A stretch of 64,000 nt of DNA, from positions 460,095 through 524,094 of the forward strand of contig NZ_MRST01000026.1 in assembly GCF_001902145.1 (NCBI RefSeq), read 5' to 3'. The translations under genes were made by a program, and so were the position numbers. A model generated the notes under the pieces. That model saw only the letters and a program-made list of their open reading frames with translations, did not search any database and was not told the DNA's origin. The stretch comes from Pseudomonas fluorescens (GTDB lineage Bacteria > Pseudomonadota > Gammaproteobacteria > Pseudomonadales > Pseudomonadaceae). Position 1 is the first letter of the stretch; each line of letters begins with the position of its first letter. Of the stretch, positions 1 to 7,340 are shown piece after piece.

Positions 1-968
1 TGAAGATCGACCTGTTCCCGGACGAGGTCTACGTGTTCACGCCCAAAGGCCGGATCATGGAGCTGCCCAAAGGCTCCACGGCGGTCGACTTCGCCTACGC
101 AGTGCACACCGATGTCGGCAACAGCTGCATCGCCTGTCGGATCAACCGGCGCCTGGCCCCGCTGTCCGAACCGCTGCAAAGCGGTTCCACGGTGGAGATC
201 GTCAGCGCACCGGGCGCTCGCCCGAACCCGGCCTGGCTCAACTTTGTGGTCACCGGCAAGGCACGTACGCATATTCGCCACGCGCTGAAATTGCAGCGCC
301 GCTCCGAGTCCATCAGCCTGGGCGAACGCCTGCTGAACAAGGTGCTCAACGGCTTCGACAGCGCCCTGGACAAGATCCCGCAAGAGCGCGTGCAAGCGAT
401 GCTCCACGAGTACCGCCAGGAAACCATCGAAGACCTGCTGGAAGATATCGGCCTGGGCAACCGCATGGCCTACGTGGTTGCGCGCCGCCTGCTGGGCGAA
501 GGCGAACAGTTGCCGAGCCCTGAAGGCCCGCTGGCGATTCGCGGCACCGAGGGCCTGGTGCTCAGCTACGCCAAATGTTGCACGCCGATCCCGGGCGACC
601 CGATTGTCGGCCACTTGTCCGCAGGCAAGGGCATGGTTGTGCATCTGGACAACTGCCGCAACATCACCGAAATCCGCCACAACCCGGAAAAATGCATCCA
701 GCTCTCTTGGGCCAAGGATGTCACCGGCGAATTCAACGTCGAGCTGCGGGTGGAGCTGGAACACCAGCGCGGCCTCATCGCCCTGCTGGCCAGCAGCGTC
801 AACGCCGCCGACGGCAATATCGAGAAAATCAGCATGGACGAACGCGATGGTCGCATCAGCGTGGTCCAACTGGTGGTCAGCGTGCACGACCGCGTGCACC
901 TGGCCCGCGTGATCAAAAAGTTGCGCGCCTTGACCGGTGTGATCCGCATCACCCGCATGCGTGCATAA
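1..968 (+). CDS. spoT: SpoT, bifunctional (p)ppGpp synthetase/hydrolase, 3' part only
   Basis: The 5' end lies outside the window; the open frame runs in from base 3 and stops with TAA at 966-968. What is visible is the C-terminal regulatory half of a RelA/SpoT protein: a TGS domain (VFTPKGRIMELPKG, then the VDFAYAVHTDVG segment), a helical stretch, a conserved-cysteine region (SYAKCCTPIPGD, later HLDNC) and a C-terminal ACT domain (VELRVELEHQRGLIALLA). In this family the N-terminal half makes and degrades (p)ppGpp, and this half senses starvation signals. ridA follows after 24 bases, as in other pseudomonads, which favours SpoT over RelA. The catalytic domains cannot be judged here. Confidence 0.95.
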   Translation, partial: KIDLFPDEVYVFTPKGRIMELPKGSTAVDFAYAVHTDVGNSCIACRINRRLAPLSEPLQSGSTVEIVSAPGARPNPAWLNFVVTGKARTHIRHALKLQRRSESISLGERLLNKVLNGFDSALDKIPQERVQAMLHEYRQETIEDLLEDIGLGNRMAYVVARRLLGEGEQLPSPEGPLAIRGTEGLVLSYAKCCTPIPGDPIVGHLSAGKGMVVHLDNCRNITEIRHNPEKCIQLSWAKDVTGEFNVELRVELEHQRGLIALLASSVNAADGNIEKISMDERDGRISVVQLVVSVHDRVHLARVIKKLRALTGVIRITRMRA

Positions 969-992
969 CCGATCCATTACAAGGAGTCATTC

Positions 993-1373
993 ATGACCAA
1001 GACAGTTATCACCAGCGATAAAGCTCCAGCCGCCATCGGCACTTATTCCCAGGCGATCAAGGTGGGCAACACCGTTTACATGTCCGGCCAGATCCCGCTG
1101 GACCCAAAGACCATGGAACTGGTTGAAGGCTTCGAAGCCCAGACCGTACAGGTCTTTGAAAACCTCAAGTCCGTGGCTGAAGCTGCCGGTGGTTCGTTCA
1201 AGGACATCGTCAAGCTGAACATCTTCCTCACCGACCTGAGCCACTTCGCCAAGGTCAACGAGATCATGGGCAAGTACTTTGAACAACCTTACCCAGCCCG
1301 CGCCGCCATCGGCGTTGCCGCCCTGCCAAAGGGCGCACAGGTTGAGATGGACGCCATTCTGGTCATCGAGTAA
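993..1373 (+). CDS. ridA: RidA family enamine/imine deaminase
   Basis: 126 residues, the normal length for the YjgF/YER057c/UK114 family. The signature near the C-terminus is present (PARAAIGVAALPKGAQVEM), including the arginine that binds the substrate carboxylate. RidA hydrolyses reactive enamine/imine intermediates such as 2-aminoacrylate released by PLP enzymes, and acts as a cytosolic trimer. The start is supported by AAGGAG 7 bases upstream. It sits directly behind spoT and is probably co-transcribed with it; a GC-rich hairpin follows. Confidence 0.96.
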   Translation: MTKTVITSDKAPAAIGTYSQAIKVGNTVYMSGQIPLDPKTMELVEGFEAQTVQVFENLKSVAEAAGGSFKDIVKLNIFLTDLSHFAKVNEIMGKYFEQPYPARAAIGVAALPKGAQVEMDAILVIE

Positions 1374-1378
1374 AACAC

Positions 1379-1404
1379 CGGCGCAGCCCCAACAGGCTGC
1401 GCCG
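1379..1404 (+). terminator. Hairpin after ridA, probable terminator
   Basis: A perfect 10-bp stem (CGGCGCAGCC/GGCTGCGCCG) with a 6-base loop begins 5 bases after the ridA stop. The following sequence (ACTTCGTTT) is only weakly T-rich, so it may be a leaky terminator or an mRNA-stabilising hairpin before the lipoprotein gene. Confidence 0.55.
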
Positions 1405-1428
1405 ACTTCGTTTCAGAAGGATTTCGTA

Positions 1429-2172
1429 ATGCGCAAAGCGCTTGTAGCGTCCTCGTTGCTCGCCCTGTTGCTCGGCGGCTGTGCCAGCAACCCCGCCGAC
1501 CTGGATGTGAGCGGTACCTGGATCAACCAGGCCGCCATCGACGCGGCGGCCAAGGGCGGCCCTTTGCGGGAAGCCCTGCAGTCCTATGGCCCCAACCTCG
1601 AGTGGGAGGTCAACACCAAGGCCTTGCAGGCGCGCTACTACAACGGTTTTGAAGTGGCGGAAGGCAAGTTGTCGGGTGAAAAACCCGGCGCGTGGAGCGT
1701 GGACTTCTATGGCAGCTCAGCCACCGAACTCAAGCGCAAAGGCAAGCAACTGCTGCAAGTGGCCAACGACAATGAGCCCGAACAGCTGTTTGCCCGCGCC
1801 AAAGAACCCGCACCAGAAGGCGCACCATTGGGCGCCAACTTCGAGCAGGCACTGTACGCAGCGTACATGGGCGGCGACTGGAAGATCACCGACGGTGTTG
1901 GCAACGGCGCCACTGTGCAGTTCCAGGCCAATGGCAAGGTAGCAGGCCTGCCAGGTGCTGATCAGTACTCACTCTGCCTGGCCGGAGACTGCGCCTCCAT
2001 GAGCAGCGGCTACGACAGCATCTGGTTGCAACTGAACGGCAAGGGCAACCCATGGATCTTTGCGCGCAAGGACAAACAGCTGGAGATTTTCCAGGCAATC
2101 AATACGGCGCAGGCCGACGAAGTGCCTTCGTTTACGCCTGGGCCGCGCCAGTGGCTACTGGAAAAACAGTGA
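1429..2172 (+). CDS. Predicted lipoprotein, first copy of a tandem paralogous pair
   Basis: 247 residues. A short signal peptide (MRKALVASSLLALLLGGC) ends in a lipobox LLGGC with the lipidated cysteine at 18; Ala-Ser at +2/+3 fits outer-membrane sorting. The ATG at 1429 is chosen because AGAAGG lies 9 bases upstream and the lipobox then falls at the right place. No enzymatic motif is visible. The body contains DVSGTWINQAAIDAAAKG near the mature N-terminus, a GADQYSLCLAGDCASM segment with two cysteines, and ends PGPRQWLLEKQ. The next gene is a clear paralogue with the same blocks in the same order. The cysteine pair may form a disulfide. Function unknown. Confidence 0.85.
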   Translation: MRKALVASSLLALLLGGCASNPADLDVSGTWINQAAIDAAAKGGPLREALQSYGPNLEWEVNTKALQARYYNGFEVAEGKLSGEKPGAWSVDFYGSSATELKRKGKQLLQVANDNEPEQLFARAKEPAPEGAPLGANFEQALYAAYMGGDWKITDGVGNGATVQFQANGKVAGLPGADQYSLCLAGDCASMSSGYDSIWLQLNGKGNPWIFARKDKQLEIFQAINTAQADEVPSFTPGPRQWLLEKQ

Positions 2173-2182
2173 TGCAGAACAC

Positions 2183-2204
2183 AGGAGCCCAAGGGCTCCT
2201 TTTT
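2183..2204 (+). terminator. Rho-independent terminator between the two lipoprotein genes
   Basis: A perfect 8-bp stem AGGAGCCC/GGGCTCCT with a 2-base AA spacing, followed by TTTTTCTTT, starts 11 bases after the stop of the upstream gene. It is a canonical intrinsic terminator, so the second paralogue probably has its own promoter. Confidence 0.85.
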
Positions 2205-2248
2205 CTTTAGTCTGCGTCATGGTTTTTCACCCCAGAACGGATTGCCCC

Positions 2249-2983
2249 ATGCACAAGTTACTTATCCTCAGCCTGCTCCTGTTGGGCGGCTGTAAACATG
2301 CGCCGCAACCCGAAGACATCAGCGGACGGTGGATCAACCAGGCAGCCATCGATTCAGCAGCCCAAGGTCGGCCCTTGCTGCGAGCCATTGATGCACATGG
2401 CTTGAACCTGGAATGGAATATCGACACTCAAGGCGCCAAGGCGCAATTCAGCAATGCGTTCGAACAGGGTGAAGGCCGATTGGTGCCAGAGGCACCGGGC
2501 AAGTGGGCCGTCGACTACAACGGCCATGACACCGACGAGCTGCAATTGGACGGCAATCAGTTGATCCAGCAGACCAGCAAAAATGTCGCAGCCCAAGTGT
2601 TCAGACGCCCCGCCCATCCAGCCCCTGCGAGTGCAAAACGGGGCACAACGTTCAGACAGGCATTGAATTCAGCCTATATGGGCGGACAGTGGACGATCAT
2701 TGAAGGTCAAGGCCGCGGCAATACCGTAGCGTTCAAGGCTGATGGCAGCCTCTCGGGACTGGCACAGCACGATCAGTACAAACTTTGCCTGGGCGGCGAT
2801 TGCGCCACTCAAGGTGCAGGCCATGATACCCTCTACTTGGGTCGGGGTGATGTCGGTGACGAGTGGATATTCGTGCGTTATGGCAACCGAATGGAAATTC
2901 TGAAAGCGATCAATCAATCCCAGGCGGACGAAATTCCCCAACTCGCTCCAGGCCCACGCCAATGGCTGCTGGAAAAACAATAG
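2249..2983 (+). CDS. Predicted lipoprotein, second copy of the paralogous pair
   Basis: 244 residues. The signal peptide MHKLLILSLLLLGGC gives a lipidated cysteine at 15. It matches the upstream lipoprotein along its length: SGRWINQAAIDSAAQG versus SGTWINQAAIDAAAKG near the N-terminus, YMGGQWTI versus YMGGDWKI in the middle, HDQYKLCLGGDCATQ with the same two cysteines, and the identical end PGPRQWLLEKQ. This is a local tandem duplication with considerable divergence. There is no strong ribosome binding site before the ATG; the start is chosen from the lipobox position. Function unknown. Confidence 0.83.
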   Translation: MHKLLILSLLLLGGCKHAPQPEDISGRWINQAAIDSAAQGRPLLRAIDAHGLNLEWNIDTQGAKAQFSNAFEQGEGRLVPEAPGKWAVDYNGHDTDELQLDGNQLIQQTSKNVAAQVFRRPAHPAPASAKRGTTFRQALNSAYMGGQWTIIEGQGRGNTVAFKADGSLSGLAQHDQYKLCLGGDCATQGAGHDTLYLGRGDVGDEWIFVRYGNRMEILKAINQSQADEIPQLAPGPRQWLLEKQ

Positions 2984-3057
2984 GCTGCTGGCGAGGGCCG
3001 CGTGGAAATTGCCTCCATCCACCTGGTCTCATCGCCTGCAAGCCCTACACGGGGTCG

Positions 3058-3909
3058 TTAACCGTTGAGGATGGCTGTGTAGCCTTCGCGATAGCTTGGG
3101 TAGGTCGGCACCCAACCCAGCGCCTTTGCGCGGGCATTGCTGCATTGCTTGCTGCCGGCACGGCGCACACTGGCGTCTTCCGACCATTGCGTTACGCCCA
3201 GATACGCGCGCAGCCAAGCCACCACTTCAGCCAGCGGCGCGGGTGCATCATCCACGCCAATGTAGACCTTCTCCAGCGAGCCGCCCTGCTCCACATGCCG
3301 CAGCAAAAAGGCTAACAAGCCTGCTGCATCATCCGCGTGAATCCGGTTGCCATATAAAGGCGGATCAATCGCCACGCGATAGCCTTGACGCACCTGGGTC
3401 AACAGCCATTCACGGCCCGGCCCGTAGATCCCGGTCAACCGCACGATGGTGGCGGGGATACCACTGTTGAGGGCCACTTGCTCAGCCTCCAGCATCACCT
3501 GCCCGGAATAACCCTTCGCTTGGGTCTCTGACGTTTCGTCGACCCACTCGCCGTTCTGCTGCCCATAAACACTGCTGCTGGAGACAAACAGCAAATGCCT
3601 GGGCGTCTGGCCGTAGTCTTCCAGCCACTCCAGCACATGCAGCAACCCTTGCACGTAGGCGGCGCGATAGCCGGCTTCGTCGTGGTCAGTGGCGGCGGCG
3701 CAGTACACCAGGTAATCCACCCCGCCGATGGGCCAGGTGTCAGGGCAGTCCTTTTTGAACAGGTCGCCGGCGATGCCAATCACCCCGTCGGGCAGGCGTG
3801 AAATATCGCGGCGCAGGCCGTGAACCTCCCATTCCGAGGCCAGCAATTGGCTAGCCAGCCGACTACCCACATCACCGCAACCGGCAATCACAACAGAAGG
3901 CACAGACAT
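3058..3909 (-). CDS. NAD(P)-dependent epimerase/dehydratase-like SDR protein
   Basis: 283 residues. An N-terminal Rossmann nucleotide-binding motif (VVIAGCGDVGSRLA, about residues 6-19) and the extended-SDR active-site neighbourhood (SSSSVYGQQNGEWVDE, then TGIYGPGREWLL) are visible. Family members reduce or epimerise sugar nucleotides or related substrates; this short form resembles YeeZ-like proteins whose substrate is unknown. A GTG at 3912 is possible, but the ATG at 3909 has GGAG seven bases before it. It converges on the lipoprotein pair and is divergent from exbB, with which it shares a 187-base intergenic region. Confidence 0.82.
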   Translation of the reverse strand: MSVPSVVIAGCGDVGSRLASQLLASEWEVHGLRRDISRLPDGVIGIAGDLFKKDCPDTWPIGGVDYLVYCAAATDHDEAGYRAAYVQGLLHVLEWLEDYGQTPRHLLFVSSSSVYGQQNGEWVDETSETQAKGYSGQVMLEAEQVALNSGIPATIVRLTGIYGPGREWLLTQVRQGYRVAIDPPLYGNRIHADDAAGLLAFLLRHVEQGGSLEKVYIGVDDAPAPLAEVVAWLRAYLGVTQWSEDASVRRAGSKQCSNARAKALGWVPTYPSYREGYTAILNG

Positions 3910-4096
3910 CACAAAACTCCATTCTTAAAGGCGCAGATTAGCCGCCAGAGATGACCAACGGCCAGAAAAAGCACAAATAAAGTTACTGTATTACTTCTGT
4001 TAACAAGAATTACTTGCAATAATAACCGCCCATTTGTCCTCGACCCCTCGGGTCTGGAAGGACGATCACCCATTTTTTCTCTCAGGTCCGGCCAGC

Positions 4097-5080
4097 ATGA
4101 CACGTCATACAAACCCCGCTTCGCCAACCAAGCTTCACAGCCCCACCCGTGCCTGGCGTGCGATTGCTGCGATGCTGTTCAGCGTACTGCTGGCACCGAC
4201 CGCCGCATTCGCTGACGCCACTGCCCCCGCCGCTCCGGCAGCTGCCGAGCAAAACACCACTGCCCCGGCGGCGCCTGCCGTCGCGCCAGTGGCCACCGAC
4301 CCGGCCCAGGCCGCCGGCGCTGCCGCACCTGGCGACGAAACCGGCGTGGTGCTGGAAGAAGACAACACCCTGGGCATGGCCCACGACTTGTCGCCATGGG
4401 GCATGTACCAGAATGCTGACGTGGTGGTGAAAGCCGTGATGATCGGCCTGGCCATTGCCTCGATCATCACCTGGACCATCTGGATTGCCAAAGGCTTCGA
4501 GCTGTTGGGCGCCAAGCGTCGCCTGCGCGCTGAAATCGTCCACCTGAAAAAAGCCACCACTCTCAAGGAAGCGAGCGAAACCGCGACCAAGAAGGGCACC
4601 CTGGCCAACCTGCTGGTGCACGACGCGCTGGAAGAAATGCGCCTGTCGGCCAACACCCGCGAAAAAGAAGGCATCAAGGAGCGCGTCAGCTTCCGCCTGG
4701 AGCGCCTGGTGGCCGCCTGCGGCCGTAACATGAGCAGCGGCACCGGCGTACTCGCTACCATCGGTTCCACCGCACCCTTCGTCGGCCTGTTCGGTACCGT
4801 GTGGGGCATCATGAACAGCTTCATCGGTATCGCCAAAACCCAGACCACCAACCTCGCCGTCGTTGCCCCCGGCATCGCCGAAGCTCTGCTGGCTACCGCC
4901 CTGGGCCTGGTTGCCGCAATTCCTGCGGTGGTCATCTACAACGTCTTCGCCCGTTCGATCGCCGGCTACAAGGCTCAGGTATCGGATGCGTCGGCAGAAG
5001 TCCTGTTGCTCGTCAGCCGTGACCTCGATCACCTGCCTACCGAGCGCAGCTCGCAACCGCACATGGTGAAAGTGGGGTAA
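4097..5080 (+). CDS. exbB: ExbB, proton channel subunit of the TonB energising complex
   Basis: 327 residues, longer than E. coli ExbB (about 244). The extra length is an N-terminal signal-like segment (AIAAMLFSVLLAPTAAFA) followed by an Ala/Pro-rich linker of about 50 residues, a known form in Pseudomonas putida-type ExbB. The three membrane segments follow (VVVKAVMIGLAIASIITWTI; GVLATIGSTAPFVGLFGTVW; ATALGLVAAIPAVVIYNVF), with the MotA/ExbB core between them. ExbB and ExbD use proton motive force to drive TonB. exbD starts 6 bases downstream and tonB overlaps exbD, so this is one operon. Iron (Fur) control would be expected but I do not see a convincing Fur box. Confidence 0.95.
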   Translation: MTRHTNPASPTKLHSPTRAWRAIAAMLFSVLLAPTAAFADATAPAAPAAAEQNTTAPAAPAVAPVATDPAQAAGAAAPGDETGVVLEEDNTLGMAHDLSPWGMYQNADVVVKAVMIGLAIASIITWTIWIAKGFELLGAKRRLRAEIVHLKKATTLKEASETATKKGTLANLLVHDALEEMRLSANTREKEGIKERVSFRLERLVAACGRNMSSGTGVLATIGSTAPFVGLFGTVWGIMNSFIGIAKTQTTNLAVVAPGIAEALLATALGLVAAIPAVVIYNVFARSIAGYKAQVSDASAEVLLLVSRDLDHLPTERSSQPHMVKVG

Positions 5081-5086
5081 TCGGCC

Positions 5087-5512
5087 ATGGGCCTGCATTT
5101 GAATCAAGGCGACGACGAACTCGTCGAGAACCACGAAATCAACGTCACGCCGTTTATCGACGTGATGCTGGTGCTGCTGATCATCTTCATGGTGGCGGCA
5201 CCGCTGGCAACCGTGGACATCAAGGTGGACCTGCCCGCGTCCAGCGCCAAGCCGGCGCCGCGGCCAGAGAAACCGATTTTCCTAAGCGTCAAGGCGGACC
5301 AACGCCTGTTCCTGGGCGAAGAAGAAGTCAAGGCTGAAACCCTGGGGCCGGTGCTGGATGCCAAGACCCAAGGCAAGAAAGACACGACGATCTTCTTCCA
5401 GGCCGACAAAGGCGTGGACTATGGCGACCTGATGAGCGTGATGGATGCCCTGCGGGCGGCCGGCTACCTCAAGGTAGGCCTGGTCGGACTTGAGACGGCA
5501 GCCAAGAAATGA
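5087..5512 (+). CDS. exbD: ExbD, TonB energising complex subunit
   Basis: 141 residues, normal length. One N-terminal membrane helix (FIDVMLVLLIIFMVAAPLAT) carries the functional aspartate (FIDVML) that takes part in proton translocation; the rest is a periplasmic domain of ExbD/TolR type. It acts with ExbB in the inner membrane to energise TonB. The stop codon overlaps the tonB start by four bases (ATGA), implying translational coupling. Confidence 0.96.
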   Translation: MGLHLNQGDDELVENHEINVTPFIDVMLVLLIIFMVAAPLATVDIKVDLPASSAKPAPRPEKPIFLSVKADQRLFLGEEEVKAETLGPVLDAKTQGKKDTTIFFQADKGVDYGDLMSVMDALRAAGYLKVGLVGLETAAKK

Positions 5513-6255
5513 TCACGACGCGCCACAAACTGACGCGTTATGGCACCAGCCTCGCCGTCGTGCTGGGCGTGCATGCCGTCGCGATCATCATCGCGCTCCA
5601 ATGGTCCGCGCCGCAGGCGATCCAGCTGCCACCCGCCGCCATGGTCATCGACCTGGCGCCGCTGCCAGCACCGCCGCCGCCTCCAGCACCGCCCAAGGTC
5701 GTTGCGCCGCCGCCGCCACCGGTCGAAGAGCTGCCCCTGCCGAAGCTGGCCGAGGCGCCCAAGCCAACGATCCAGGTGCCCAAGCCGGTCAAGCCCAAGC
5801 CTAAGCCACAACCGCCAAAGCCGGTGGAGAAGAAGCCCGAGCCGCCCAAGGAGAAACCTTCCGAGGAGCCACCGAGCGAAACGCCGCCGAGCAACGCACC
5901 TGCGCAGAAGTCCGCCCAGCCTACACCAGGCCCGTCGGCGCAGCAGCTGGCCGCCCAGGCATCCTGGCAAAGCACGCTGCTGGCGCATCTGCAGAAGTAC
6001 AAGAAGTACCCGCCTGGCGCCCAACGCAGTGGCAAGGAAGGTATGAACCGCTTGCGCTTCGTGGTCGATGGCGAAGGCAATGTGCTGTCCTACGAACTGG
6101 AAGGCCGCTCCGGCAACGCCGACCTGGACCGTGCAACCCTTGAGATGATCCGCAAGGCTCAGCCGCTACCCAAGCCACCCGCCGATCTGTTGAAAAACGG
6201 CAGCGTCGAACTGGTCGCGCCGTTCGTTTACAACATCGACAAACGTCGCCGCTGA
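5509..6255 (+). CDS. tonB: TonB, energy transducer for outer-membrane receptors
   Basis: 248 residues. The order is: N-terminal anchor (SLAVVLGVHAVAIIIALQW, containing the SxxxH-type arrangement S..H), a long Pro/Lys/Glu-rich spacer (about residues 45-145, many KPKPKP and PPPP runs) that crosses the periplasm, and a C-terminal domain with the YP motif (KKYPPGAQRSGKEG) and the ending LVAPFVYNID. TonB passes energy from ExbBD to siderophore and B12 receptors. It is the last gene of the exbBD-tonB operon; a palindrome follows 9 bases after the stop. Confidence 0.95.
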   Translation: MITTRHKLTRYGTSLAVVLGVHAVAIIIALQWSAPQAIQLPPAAMVIDLAPLPAPPPPPAPPKVVAPPPPPVEELPLPKLAEAPKPTIQVPKPVKPKPKPQPPKPVEKKPEPPKEKPSEEPPSETPPSNAPAQKSAQPTPGPSAQQLAAQASWQSTLLAHLQKYKKYPPGAQRSGKEGMNRLRFVVDGEGNVLSYELEGRSGNADLDRATLEMIRKAQPLPKPPADLLKNGSVELVAPFVYNIDKRRR

Positions 6256-6263
6256 CAGAGCAC

Positions 6264-6290
6264 TGTGGGAGGGACTTGCTCCCTCCCACA
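6264..6290. repeat. Single REP-like hairpin after tonB, possible terminator
   Basis: A perfect 11-bp stem TGTGGGAGGGA/TCCCTCCCACA around the loop CTTGC. It has the GTGGGAG...CTTGCT...CTCCCAC layout of the REP families elsewhere in the window but stands alone rather than as an inverted pair. It probably ends the tonB transcript. Confidence 0.65.
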
Positions 6291-6411
6291 TACGCTTTAT
6301 TACCGCAGTAGAATTCCGATATTCCCCACTCAATCCCCAGCAAAGTTCTGATAACGTGCGTCTATCGATTGCAGCCGGTATGCTTGGCCCGCAACCTCAT
6401 GGACGCCCGCT

Positions 6412-7332
6412 ATGACTCTTACAGAATTACGCTACATCGTGACCCTCGCCCAAGAACAGCACTTCGGCCATGCAGCCGAGCGTTGCCACGTCAGCCAGCC
6501 GACGCTGTCGGTGGGTGTGAAAAAGCTTGAAGACGAACTCGGTGTGCTGATTTTCGAGCGCAGCAAGAGCGCCGTGCGCCTCACTCCGGTGGGCGAAGGC
6601 ATCGTTGCCCAGGCCCAGAAGGTCCTGGAACAAGCGCAAAGCATTCGCGAACTGGCCCAGGCCGGCAAGAACCAGCTGACCGCGCCGCTCAAGGTCGGCG
6701 CGATCTACACGGTCGGCCCCTACCTGTTCCCGCATCTGATTCCGCAACTGCACCGCGTCGCGCCGCAGATGCCGCTGTATATCGAAGAAAACTTCACCCA
6801 CGTGCTGCGCGATAAACTGCGCAACGGCGAGCTGGACGCGATCATCATCGCCCTGCCCTTCAACGAAGCAGACGTGCTGACCCTGCCGCTCTACGACGAG
6901 CCGTTCTACGTGCTGATGCCGGCATCCCACCCGTGGACCAAGAAGGACACCATCGACGCCGGCTTGCTCAACGACAAGAGCCTGCTGCTGCTCGGTGAAG
7001 GCCACTGCTTCCGCGACCAGGTACTGGAAGCCTGCCCGACCCTGACCAAGGGCAACGACGGCGCCAAGCACACCACGGTGGAATCCAGCTCCCTGGAAAC
7101 CATTCGCCATATGGTCGCTTCCGGCCTGGGTATCTCGATCCTGCCGCTGTCGGCAGTGGACAGCCATCACTACGCCCAGGGCGTGATCGAAGTGCGCCCA
7201 CTCACGCCGCCAGTGCCGTTCCGCACCGTGGCGATTGCCTGGCGCGCCAGCTTCCCGCGCCCCAAAGCGATCGAGATCCTCGCTGACTCGATCCGCCTGT
7301 GTTCGGTGGCCAAGCCACCCGTTGCGAGCTAA
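6412..7332 (+). CDS. oxyR: OxyR, peroxide-sensing LysR-type regulator
   Basis: 306 residues. It has an N-terminal LysR winged helix-turn-helix (TELRYIVTLAQEQHFGHAAERCHVS...) and a C-terminal effector domain. The redox pair is present at the E. coli numbering: Cys199 (GEGHCFRDQ) and Cys208 (VLEACP), which form a disulfide on H2O2 exposure and switch on catalase, alkyl hydroperoxide reductase and other genes. recG follows after 8 bases, an arrangement conserved in Pseudomonas. Confidence 0.97.
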   Translation: MTLTELRYIVTLAQEQHFGHAAERCHVSQPTLSVGVKKLEDELGVLIFERSKSAVRLTPVGEGIVAQAQKVLEQAQSIRELAQAGKNQLTAPLKVGAIYTVGPYLFPHLIPQLHRVAPQMPLYIEENFTHVLRDKLRNGELDAIIIALPFNEADVLTLPLYDEPFYVLMPASHPWTKKDTIDAGLLNDKSLLLLGEGHCFRDQVLEACPTLTKGNDGAKHTTVESSSLETIRHMVASGLGISILPLSAVDSHHYAQGVIEVRPLTPPVPFRTVAIAWRASFPRPKAIEILADSIRLCSVAKPPVAS

Positions 7333-7340
7333 GCCACGGT

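Noticed and set aside
3990..4030. Possible Fur box before exbB (AT-rich ATTACTTGCAATAAT tract)
   Set aside because: Only about 9 of 19 positions match the Fur consensus in the best register I found, too few for a claim even though iron control of exbBD-tonB is expected.
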